Shown here: positions 10,611-20,738 of the stretch, piece by piece | How the letters are laid out: the number at the start of each line of letters is the position of its first letter | How positions within the stretch are numbered: position 1 is the first letter of the stretch | NCBI RefSeq assembly: GCF_030272615.1 | Contig: NC_081414.1 | Location: forward strand, 307,811,164 to 307,875,163 | Reading direction: 5' to 3' | Origin: Cryptomeria japonica | Lineage: Eukaryota; Streptophyta; Pinopsida; Cupressales; Cupressaceae | DNA: 64,000 nt | Program-made: the position numbers and the translations under genes | Notes under the pieces: generated by a model | The model's input: the letters and a program-made list of their open reading frames with translations, nothing else | Database searches by the model: none | What the model was told of the DNA's origin: nothing

Positions 10611-11576
10611 ATGGTAGTTCATGCAGAAGAACTCATAAGAAACATCTAGCTGTCCTTTTATTTATGTTGTCCTTAGGTTGTCTTGTGTTGTTCTCTCTGT
10701 CTTGTGATGCCTTTTTGTTTTTTGGGGATCTGATCTTTGTATGGGTGTCCAAGCACTGTTATTTCTTGCCACTTTAATGCTTTATCTTTCTCCTGCTATG
10801 TAATCAAGGTTTTGGGTTCCTTCCAAAAACCTATTTTTAATTAATCAAAACAAATATCCTTTCAAGCAACCTATTAACTTAGATATGTTACATGTAGTAA
10901 TCAACCAAGGAATCATATCTACTTGGATGATATTGGAACTATATGTGCAATTAAGGTCTCTAAGTTGTCATATTGACTTTTTATAGGAAATTAAAATAAA
11001 ATAACAAACTTAATTGAAAACATAATTGTTATGGAAGCAACCCCATCGAAATAACAGTTGCTACAGGTAATTGTTCCTAATAATTTCAACTAAGTTGTAA
11101 ATTAGGTGCATAGAACTTATTCTAAACAATTTTCAAAAACAATTAAGCATATTAAGCTGGAATCAAGAAAAATAACAACAAATTATTGCAATATTAACAA
11201 CAATCTAAGCTACTAGGAGTATAACAGTTACCTCAAGTGGCCCTTGCTTGAGTAGCTACAATCCCAAAATATTTATCTTCAAACTTAACTCAAAGCTCCA
11301 TTCATTGAATCCATTCTGTATTGCAATTCAAAAAGAGTACATAAAATTGATAATAGACTATTGATTTCAAAAAAGGTATTAATAACCAAATCTATTAACT
11401 TTACTTTCCACATTGATGAGATCTAACATGTATTTAGGATCCTGAGAGCCGGATTATTCTTGGACTCAAAACAACTTGTAAACAAATCCCAATTCCCCCA
11501 AAAAATAGGGAGAAGACTTATATTATCCTAGACAATGATGAGAATCTAATTATGTAGAATCACAATCCTCTTAGAA
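10611..11576. other. Non-coding stretch left of Copia-II
   Basis: AT-rich, with no ORF of interest on either strand. It ends at the CACTG target copy of Copia-II (11577-11581). Confidence 0.6.
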
Positions 11577-11581
11577 CACTG

Positions 11582-11886
11582 TGTTAGAATATTTAATCTT
11601 TACTTAGCTTAGGTTTATTTGTATTTAGTTTAGGATATTCCTTTGGAATTCCTACATGTAATTTGTCCTCTAGTACATGTGTGAGGACAAGTCATTTCTT
11701 TTATTTTCCTTTATTAAGGAATATTAGATTTCCTCCATAAGAGGATGTGGACACATGGCACACACATTTTATGAATGGTGGCATTCATAGATTTGGGAGT
11801 TACTTTGTAACTCCTCTCCTCATCTCTATTTAAGAGATGTCTCCTCTCTCATTTCTTCTTAATGACAATATTGTAAAGAGCTTCTT

Positions 11887-11945
<59 letters not shown>

Positions 11946-12132
11946 AGGCATTGCCTCATTCATAATATCACAAGGGGTTTTTCTTTGCTTTTCCCCTTTC
12001 AAAAGTTCTTGTGCCTCCTTCTTCACATTCGGGTGATGCTCCAAGGTTTTTGCTTTTCTCTTGGTAACAATTACTTCATCATAAACTTTCTTGGATTTTA
12101 TTTTCCTTTCCTTGCTCCTATATTTTCTTTCA
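11582..12132 (+). repeat. 5' LTR of Copia-II
   Basis: Starts TGTTAGAATA and ends TTTCTTTCA, directly abutting the primer-binding site. U3 holds three perfect stem-loops: GTCCTC/GAGGAC, ATGAATG/CATTCAT (11771-11788) and GGAGTTAC/GTAACTCC (11796-11814). A TATA-like TATTTAAG is at 11827-11834, placing transcription start just before the (CT)n run. Confidence 0.95.
11888..11940 (+). repeat. (CT)n microsatellite, 53 bp
   Basis: Pure CT repeat in the R/U5 part of the 5' LTR. The matching run in the 3' LTR (18322-18338) is only 17 bp. This difference accounts exactly for the 36-bp length difference between the two LTRs. Confidence 0.95.
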
Positions 12133-12147
12133 TGGTATCAGAGCAGG
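12133..12147 (+). other. Primer-binding site, initiator-Met tRNA type
   Basis: TGGTATCAGAGCAGG immediately follows the 5' LTR. The first 12 bases are the canonical complement to the 3' end of plant initiator Met tRNA. Confidence 0.95.
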
Positions 12148-13874
12148 TTTCTAATCCTTGTTTTAAGTTGACATTGATGAAGGTTACCATTCTGTGGAGT
12201 TCATCTTGTTGGAGGCATTCTTGAGAGGAGAAGAAGTTCTTTTTCTAATATTTTCTATTGTGCAGGTTTTGGTTTCAGATTTTAATTTTTTTTTCAAACT
12301 TGTTAAAAAGTTTACATGCAGGATTAATTCATTTATATTCTAGTTTAAATTTAATTATTCATTTGTTTTGGAAGGTTTGCCGCCAAAACTCCGATGCTAA
12401 CTTCTTTTCCTGCATACTTTAGATTTCATATTCATTTGTTTTGGAAGGCTTGCCGCCAAAACTCCGATGCTAACTTCTTTTCCTGCATACTTTAGATTTC
12501 ATATTCATTTGTTTTGGAAGGCTTGCCGCCAAAACAGTTTCATCATAAAGTTGTTTCTCTGATTCATATTGCAGGTTCTCTCATTTTGTTTACTTGCAAG
12601 CTTTTTTGATTAAAAAAAAAGAAATTTAAGCTTCCTTGCAGGATTTTGTTATCAAATTTTCTCATTTTCTAACGTCATTCACAGAATACTAACTTTTTTT
12701 AATATCTATTGATCTATTTCAATCTTTATTTGTGCTTATTTCAGCCTGGTTTACTTTACATAATAAATCTTACATTTTCTCCCACACATCTATTCTATCT
12801 GTATCTTCTCTGAGCTGCACACGAAGACTTTAGCTCAAGTTTCAAAAACCCAATGTGAAACTAAACTGATCCTGGAGTTTTTTAGTGCTGCTTGATGAAT
12901 CGTTGCTGCTGACTACTCCACTCCTCCCAACATTTTAGCCGCAGAGAATAAACTCCAAACTACAAATCCTGTTGATTCTTCCACTTATATTCCAAGTACA
13001 ACAAACAGATCCAAAGTTACGCAATCTCCAAATGTTGTTCTCTCCCTCTATTCTTAAAAATCGATCTACTGAAGGCTTGTTGCAACTATTACTGTGTGCA
13101 AAGCAGGACGTTTGCGATCTGCTGAGGGTTTCATGAATTGGAGAGGCATTGAACCTATGACGTGCCAGGAGTTTGGAGAGTAAGTTTCGCCCAGACATAT
13201 TAAAATAAGACATTCACAAATCCTGTATTGGCCCTTATAAACCAGCACTCAAAACTTCCATCAGGTACTTTTGTAACAAACCTTCCATCATCCTACATTG
13301 CTTAATAATTTTCTTGCGCTGAGGGTTTCTAGAAACCTTATTATCTCTCAAACCTGCATTTTGTATTCATTCTTGTCATTCAACGTCTCTGCACTGTAGA
13401 TTCTCTGCAAAGTAACGTCTCTGTAGTCTCTGCCATTTGCTCTTGTATTTAATATATACAAAAAGTTTTAGAAAGTTTATTAACTTTTTAAAAAAAGTTT
13501 AAATAGTTTATATTAAAAGATTAATAACGTTAAAAAATTAGTTATAAAGTTTTTTTTTAAATTTAAAATAAATTAAAGTTTTTTGAATAAAGTTTTTCTA
13601 ATAAAGCTTTTAATATAAAATAGTTTTATTTTGTTATTAAGATTTACAATTTGTTTAAATAAAATTTTAAAAAAATCAATTTAAATTTGTTATTAAAGTT
13701 AGAATATAATTTTTCTTTGGTAAATATTTTTTTGTTTAAAAATTTGTTATTTTTGTTGTTGTTATTATTGAAATTCGGTTATTTTTAATAAAAGAGGTTA
13801 ATTTTCATTTTTTAATCAAGTGTTTTTTTTAATAAAAGGGGGTAATTTTTATTTCTAATCATTATTTTACTATC
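12148..13874 (+). other. Long untranslated leader of Copia-II
   Basis: About 1.7 kb between the primer-binding site and gag. It contains the 73-bp tandem repeat at 12358-12535, a less AT-rich island at about 12780-13430, and an extremely T/A-rich stretch at 13440-13860. No conserved coding potential is visible. The less AT-rich island may be captured host sequence, but I cannot name it. Confidence 0.7.
12358..12535 (+). repeat. 73-bp tandem repeat, about 2.4 copies, in the Copia-II leader
   Basis: Copies begin at 12358, 12431 and 12504 with TTCATTTGTTTTGGAAGG, followed by TTGCCGCCAAAAC. The period is exactly 73 bp. The only visible difference is one T/C change (GGTTTGCC versus GGCTTGCC). The third copy stops after 32 bp. 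Confidence 0.95.
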
Positions 13875-16800
13875 ATGTCTACATTAATTCCAGAAATTAA
13901 ATTAAATAGTTCCAATTATCATTCTTGGAAAACACATATCTCGTTTATTTTTCGTTTCAAACACCTTTTGGATGTTGCGACTGATAAAACCTTTGAACCT
14001 GCTACAACTGCTCCTCAAGCCAACCTAGATAGATGGAAGGCTCAAAATGAGGAAGCACTTGGTTTAATTGGTATTTCAATGGTTCCCGATTTGTATGTTT
14101 TAATTGGAAATTGTACAAAAGCGCATGAAGCTTGGGAAATTTTAAAAACAACTTATGATAGCTCAAATGAATCCCAAAAAATTCAACTTCAAGATCAACT
14201 TGAAGATCTAAGGTATACGGATTTTAAAACTATGGATGAATTCTTATTAAAGTTTGATTCTGTTAATAGTCAATTAACTAGTTTAGGAGTTACTCTAGCT
14301 AATTTACGTTTAATTCATCTTATTCTTAAAAAATGTCTTCCTCGTCAATTTCAACAATTTATTACGAATATTCATGCTCAACTTGCTATTCCTAGCTTAG
14401 CTACTCAATTAACATATGATATTTTTCGTAATTTATTGCGTTAAGAGGAAGCTAAATTAATTCAATTTGGTACTCTTAAAAGTAGTGAACATGCTTTTAT
14501 GTCTAAAAATCAAAATCATAATAATACTTTTAGATCCAATAATAATAAACATAATCATAATCATAATAATAATCATAATAATAATCACAAATCTTCTAAT
14601 TATCAATCTCATTCTAAATCCTATCATAACAATTCTCATAATAATAATCATAATAATACGTACAATAATCAAAGGAATAATTCTCAAACAAGACCCCATT
14701 GCACATATTGTGGGAAAGATGGACATATTACTAATAATTGTTTTAAGAAACAAAATGGTAAAAAGCCCATGAATCAAAATAATCAAAATAATCAACATAA
14801 ACCTCATTATAAGAAAGGTAATAATAATGGTAATTCATCTCATCATGCATTTACATGTACTTATAATGTTTCTCAACCACTTGAGTGGATTATTGATTCT
14901 GGTGCATCTCAACATGTTACTTCTCATAAAGAATGTTTTGAATCTTTGCATCCCGATACTTCTAATATTCCTGTTCAATTAGCTAATAATCATAGTTGTA
15001 AAGTTGAAGCTATTGGTGATGTGAATGTTCCTAATGGGAAATTACATGATGTTCTTTATGTTCCTGAATTAAAATCAAATTTGATTTCAGTTCCTAAACT
15101 TTGTCAAGATTATAAGATCAACTTTTATAGGGGCATATGTTATATCATTGATCCAAACACTAATCATGTTATTGCTACTGCTAAAATGGATAGTGATAAC
15201 TTATTCAAGTTCTATGAATTTGCTCCTCCAAAGTATTCTTTGCTTACTACTGTTGATTTTACTATATGGCATGAAAGACTTGGCCATCTCAATTCTGATT
15301 ATATTTCATTGATGCAAAAAGCAAATATGGTTGATGGATTGCCTAGTATTGTTCCTTCTCAAATTGTTTGCAATGGTTGCATGAGTGGTAAGATGCATAG
15401 GGAACCCTTTCCTCATGGTCAATCTTGGAGGGCATACACTAAATTACATCTAGTTCATAGTGATCTCTTAGGTCCCATGGAGAATCCCTCCATCCAAGGT
15501 TCAAGGTATGCACTTGCCTTTGTTGATGATTTTTCAAGGAGAACATGGATATATTTCCTTCATAGTAAGGATCAAGTGCTTGATGTGTTTATTGAATTTC
15601 ATATGTTTGTAGAACGGCAATCTGGTTCTAAAATTAAGATTCTTCGTACTGACAATGGAAGAGAATATGTCAATAATGCATTTAATGCTTATTTGAAATC
15701 TTTTGGAATTAAACATGAGCTTACCGTTCCTTATACACCACAACAAAATGGTGTAGCAGAACGGAAGCATAGGACAATTGTTGAAATGGCTAGATGTTTA
15801 TTGCATGCTAAAAATATGGATTATAAGTTTTGGGCTGAAGCTATGGCTTGTGCAACTTATTTAATTAATAGAACACCTACCAAAGCCTTAAAGGATAAAA
15901 CTCCTGAAGAAGCTTGGTCTGGTAGAAAGCCTAATTTGCAGAATTTAAGAATTTTTGGTTCCATAGCTTATGTTCACAAACCTAAGGAGAAAAGAAAAAA
16001 ATTAGATGCTAAATCTTCTCCTTTTATTTTTGTTGGTTATGATGAAAATACTAAAGGTTATAGAGTTTACAATCCTATTACTAACAAGGTAAAAGTTGCA
16101 AGAGATGTTTGTATTGCAGAAAAAGGCATTCATGATTGTTCTAAAGTGGAGGATGATGAACTTGGTCAAACCAAAGTTGTGCTTGTGGAGGACCAACCTC
16201 CTTCTCTTAACCCTACTCCTAATGCATCTCTTTCTATTCCTTCTAGTGATAGTGATGATGATAATAATAACTCTACTCCTCATGACTCTTCTTCTAGTGA
16301 TGAATCCATTACTTCTAAAAGAAGACCTAAATGGTTTAAATCTTTAATTCAAGATAGTGATGAATACTTAGCTAGAATGGATAAACTTCAAGCTAGGAGA
16401 GTTAATTATTGTAATTATGCTTTAATGACTACTATTATGAATTCTAATGATCCTAAAACATTTGATCAAGCTAAAAATCAACCGCATTGGCAAAAAGCAA
16501 TGAAGGAAGAATATGATACTTTAACTTCTAACCAAACTTGGGATTTAGTTCCCTTGCCTCATGGTAAAAATCTTGTTTCTTGCAAGTGGCTTTATAAAAC
16601 TAAATTGAATGCTAATAATCAAGTTAGTAAATTTAAAGCTAGATTAGTTGCTAGAGGTTTTTCTCAAATTGAAGGCTTAGATTATACTGAAACTTTTGCT
16701 CCTGTTGCTAAAATGCCTACAATTAAACTTGTGCTTGCTTTAGCTTCTAGAACGAATTGGCCTATTCACCAAATGGATGTTAAAAGTGCTTTTCTTAATG

Positions 16801-18008
16801 GTGATTTACATGAGGAAATTTATATGTCTCAACCTCCTGGTTTTATTAAAGAAGGTAGTGCACACTTAGTTTGTAAATTAAAGAAATCAATTTATGGATT
16901 AAAGCAATCTCCTAGGGAGTGGTATTCAAAGATTAATGAATTCTTTCTTTCTCAAGGCTTTATTAGAAGTAAAAATGATCCTAACTTGTATATTAAACAT
17001 AGTGAAGATGATATTATAATTATTATCTTGTATGTAGATGATTTGATTCTTACTTCAAGTTCCAATACTTTGATTTCTGATATTAAGTTTCAACTTAATC
17101 AAAAATTTCAAATGACTGATTTAGGTCTTTTACATTATTTCTTAGGAATGCAAATTTGGCAAACCTCTAAAGGAATTTTCTTATCTCAAAGTAAATATGC
17201 TCAAGATCTCATAGATAAGTTTAAAATGAATGATGCTCATCATGTTTCAATTCCTATTGAATTAGGCACTAAGTTAATGCTTGATATGCAAACTCCTCTT
17301 GTTGATCCTACCTTGTATAGACAATTAGTTGGAAGTTTGAACTATTTAACTCTTACTAGGCCAGATATTGCTTATAGTGTTGGTTTGGTTTCAAGATTCA
17401 TGTCTAAACCTCAACAAACACACTTTAAAGTTGCTAAAAGAATTTTAAGATATATTAAAGGAACTATTAATGTAGGTTTGTTTTATGATGCAAATTCCGA
17501 CTTTACTTTAAAAGGTTTTACTGATTCCGATCTAGGTGGAGATCCCAATGATGGGAAATCTACTTGTGGTTATTGTTTTTTTGTTGGTTCAGGAGCAATT
17601 TCTTGGAATAGTAAAAAGCAACAATCTACCTCTCTTGGATCCACTGAAGTTGAGTACAAAGGATGCACTAATGCTTCCAAAGAAGTCTTGTGGCTTAGAA
17701 GACTACTTGAAGATTTGGGTCTACGTCAACACGAACCAACTCCATTGTATTGTGACAACCAAAGTGCCATTGCCTTGGCTAAAAATCCAGTTTTCCATGC
17801 AAGGACAAAACACATTGCTCTCCAACACCACTTTATTAGAGAACAAATTGAAGACAAGCAAGTTTCACTCCTCTATTGCAAGGGGGAAGACCAAGTTGCA
17901 GATATTTTGACCAAGCCACTTTGTAAAGAAAAGTTCCAATTTCATTGTAAAAATCTTGGATTACAACCCATTGAAGGGTTTGATGTAAGCTCCCCAAGTA
18001 AAGCTTAA
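13875..18008 (+). pseudogene. Copia-II gag-pol polyprotein with a single nonsense codon
   Basis: One frame of 1378 codons including the final stop, broken only by TAA at 14442-14444. The gag capsid-like part precedes the stop. After it come an Asn/His-rich linker (about 14499-14690), a CX2CX4HX4C zinc knuckle (14700-14741) and protease DSGAS (14895-14909). Integrase has HHCC (WHERLGH ... CNGC) and DDE residues at 15462, 15651 and 15759. RT has an intact YVDD at 17031-17042. RNase H has TDSD, STEVEY and CDNQS, with Trp replaced by Leu after TDSD. The stop could be one C-to-T change from a Gln codon (RQEEAK is a usual gag context). No frameshift is seen in 4.1 kb. Products would form cytoplasmic virus-like particles, reverse transcribe the RNA and integrate the cDNA. 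Confidence 0.9.
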
Positions 18009-18015
18009 GGGGGGG

Positions 18016-18530
18016 TGTTAGAATATTTAATCTTTACTTAGCTTAGGTTTATTTGTATTTAGTTTAGGATATTCCTTTGGAATTCCTACATGTAATTTGT
18101 CCTCTAGTACATGTGTGAGGACAAGTCATTTCTTTTATTTTCCTTTATTAAGGAATATTAGATTTCCTCCATAAGAGGATGTGGACACATGGCACACACA
18201 TTTTATGAATGGTGGCATTCATAGATTTGGGAGTTACTTTGTAACTCCTCTCCTCATCTCTATTTAAGAGATGTCTCCTCTCTCATTTCTTCTTAATGAC
18301 AATATTGTAAAGAGCTTCTTGCTCTCTCTCTCTCTCTCATTTTAGGCATTACCTCATTCATAATATCACAAGGGGTTTTTCTTTGCTTTTCCCCTTTCAA
18401 AAGTTCTTGTGCCTCCTTCTTCACATTTGGGTGATGCTCCAAGGTTTTTGCTTTTCTCTTGGTAACAATTACTTCATCATAAACTTTCTTGGATTTTATT
18501 TTCCTTTCCTTGCTCTTGTATTTTCTTTCA
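18016..18530 (+). repeat. 3' LTR of Copia-II, preceded by polypurine tract
   Basis: Starts TGTTAGAATA after AAGGGGGGG (18007-18015) and ends TTTCTTTCA before the CACTG duplication. It is identical to the 5' LTR up to the CT run. After that it differs at four bases (in CATT[A/G]CC, CACATT[T/C]GG and GCTC[TTG/CTA]). Confidence 0.95.
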
Positions 18531-18535
18531 CACTG

Positions 18536-19437
18536 CTTCATAAAAAAAATGAGAACATGCAGGAATAGGGCATAATATTTTATGTTCCATGATGTATCAT
18601 TCCATGATTATCTCTTTATTCCCATGATTGTATTTATTTCTAGTGACAAGATCAATAAAGGTGGAAAGGTTCATAAATAAACCATTCCCACATACTTATT
18701 TGCTACCTTAAACAATGATCTATCATTCCATAATTATCTCCTTAATCCCATGATTGTATTTATTCCTAGTGAAAACATTAGTAAAGGTGAAAAGATTCAT
18801 AAATAAGCCATTTCCACATTCCTTGATAGCTAAAAAACTTTGAATGTGTTAGAGGTGATCATACTTCGACTATCGGTTGATAGTCATCCTTTGTTGTAGG
18901 TTAGTTTTCTTCAAAAGCAACTCATCAACATTAATCATAATAATTAACATAAAACTTTATCACGTTCCATAAACATACACAAAATCACACATTCATTTAT
19001 CAATATAATATATATCATCATTAGTACTTTAATGCTTAAAATAGATAAGAAAGTCTAGATAATGTCTCAAAAGTATAAGAAATGTCATGGAAAATTTAAA
19101 GCTAAAAACCAAGGAAATGAGGGCAATTATAGGACTCATCACACCCCCCAACTAAGCATCTTGATTATCCTTAATAAATTCAAGGCCTCATGTTATACTA
19201 TGATGTACTGGTTCTAAAATCCATCGGTCTAGTCACTCCTTCACCTTGGTTCATGTAGAATCCTTTTTGTACAAATGCTTTCTCTCATCTATCTAACTCT
19301 CCTACTGCTTGTGTTTCCCTCCTTCCTAACAAATGTGGAATTGGATACAATAGAAGGGGAAAATAAAATGTTAATGGAAGCCAAATAATCTAATTTTCAA
19401 GAGATGCATTGATGTACTAATATTCCCTAGAGATTAA
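18536..19437. other. Non-coding stretch between Copia-II and HLE-1
   Basis: AT-rich with no supported ORF. It holds the tandem duplication at 18590-18824. The segment near 19130-19340 is more pyrimidine-rich and may be worn retroelement UTR, but no boundary or domain can be shown. Confidence 0.5.
18590..18824. repeat. Diverged tandem duplication, 126-bp period
   Basis: 18590-18698 and 18716-18824 both run TGAT-TATCATTCCAT through CATAAATAA-CCATT-CCACAT with about a dozen differences. Confidence 0.8.
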
Positions 19438-19456
19438 TGTTATATAGTTGAAAATA

Positions 19457-20652
19457 GAGTGGGGTTCTATTATCCTCGATTTTTGCATTGCGAAAAATCT
19501 GAGGGTACCCCACGATTTTTTTTCTCATTTGAGGTTTTTATGCTCTATGCATGCTTTACGAGACATCATTGTCATCGTAAGCACGTTTTTCCCCTTGTTT
19601 GCCCATTATACACTTAAGTGTGTAGTACAGGTGCAAATCGGGTTCACAAGCCTAATTTACACTAAGTATACCTTTTAGGTGCAAATCGGGTTTGTAAACC
19701 CGATTTACACCTTGTAGATACAAATCGGGTTCATAAATCTGATTTGCACATATTAAATGCCCATTTGTAGAATTTGAATGGGAGTCTCTCTCTTTCAATT
19801 TTTAAGTCTTTTTCTTCCTTTCAAATTGGTATTCTAATATGATTAAGCTTGTTTGAAGTCAAGAGAGGGAGATTTACTCAATTTTTATCTGGGTATGTAT
19901 TCTTTCTTCCAGTTATTTAGGGTTCAGAAACCCTTTTTAATTTTGAATGCATGTTATTTTTCCTTTCATTTTGGTATTTGCATTCTTTTTGTGTGATGTC
20001 GCTCAGGATCTTTGGCCCGAACGACATTAGATTGTGGTATTGTCCGAGTTAAAGGTCTTGGGCGACATTTCTTTTTATCACACTTTTTGTTGTGGTGTTG
20101 GGTGGGGTTGTAGACCTGCCACACACCACATTGTGGTGCATGGTGGGTTTGTGACCCCGACCTACACCATCGTAATTCATTGTTTATTTTTCACTATGAT
20201 AAACCAAGTTAATGGTGTTTGGTGGGGCCTTATGCCTGCTATCCACCAAACACAGTGTATGGCAGGTCTACCACCCTGCCAAACACCGACGCCTTTCCAT
20301 GACTATGTCTTAGTGTAAGGCAGGGTTCCAAACTTGCTCTCCACCAAAACACTGCCTTCCTCTAAGGTGTAAGGAACGGTTTCAAACCCACCCTACACCA
20401 TTTGGTATTATCGCTAAGGTGTGTGGTGGGTTTATAACCCCACCCTACACCTCATTTGTAATTACACTTTTTATGTGTAATTCGGGTTTTTAAATATGAA
20501 TTACACCTATGTTTGTTTCTCCCAAGTGCAATTCGAGTTTAGAAACTCGAATTACACCTCTAATCCACACTTTTCATAAGTGAATTTTTCAAGCTCATAA
20601 ACTTGAAATTCACTTATTACACACACACAAATTGGGATTTTATGTCCAATTT
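19457..20652 (+). repeat. Array of a dozen or more diversified hairpins (HLE-1 leader)
   Basis: Successive inverted repeats of 30-42 nt, most opening GTGT or GTGC and closing GTG-complementary ACAC. Best examples are 19677-19712 (17-nt arms, one mismatch, 2-nt loop), 20215-20253 (11-bp GTGTTTGGTGG stem), 20255-20286, 20417-20452, 20526-20557 (15-nt arms, one mismatch) and 20576-20617. Weaker ones are at 19631-19662, 19717-19749, 20091-20130, 20134-20169, 20366-20399 and 20475-20506. The middles of the arms differ between hairpins (AAATCGGG, TTTGGTGG, ATTCGAG) yet each arm matches its own partner. No ORF spans the array. It precedes the HLE-1 ORF by about 90 bp. Confidence 0.8.
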
Positions 20653-20738
20653 ACTTTGGAAGTATCAAGTTATCAAAGACGGTTTTGGACACCCTAATGG
20701 CCTAAAATGCATAATTTTCTGAAGATTGTTCAATTTGG

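Larger units (their letters stand above)
11582..18530 (+). mobile_element. Copia-II: nearly intact Ty1/copia element, 6949 bp
   Basis: Two LTRs (551 and 515 bp) flank a primer-binding site, a long leader, one gag-pol frame and a polypurine tract. The target duplication CACTG is exact (11577-11581 and 18531-18535). By eye the LTRs differ by only four substitutions over about 500 aligned bases, plus a (CT)n length change, so this is the youngest insertion in the window. The single visible block to expression is one stop codon within gag. Near-identical donor copies are likely to exist elsewhere in the genome. Confidence 0.95.

Noticed and set aside
10164-10622. 152-residue minus-strand ORF
   Set aside because: Opposite strand of the 10254-10610 ORF; hydrophobic, irregular translation with no motif.
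12935-13213. 92-residue minus-strand ORF in the Copia-II leader
   Set aside because: No recognisable domain, and it lies within an untranslated leader on the wrong strand.
14457-14807. Overlapping ORFs on both strands at the Copia-II Asn/His tract
   Set aside because: Shadow frames of the AAT/CAT repeats; Ile/Met-only translations.
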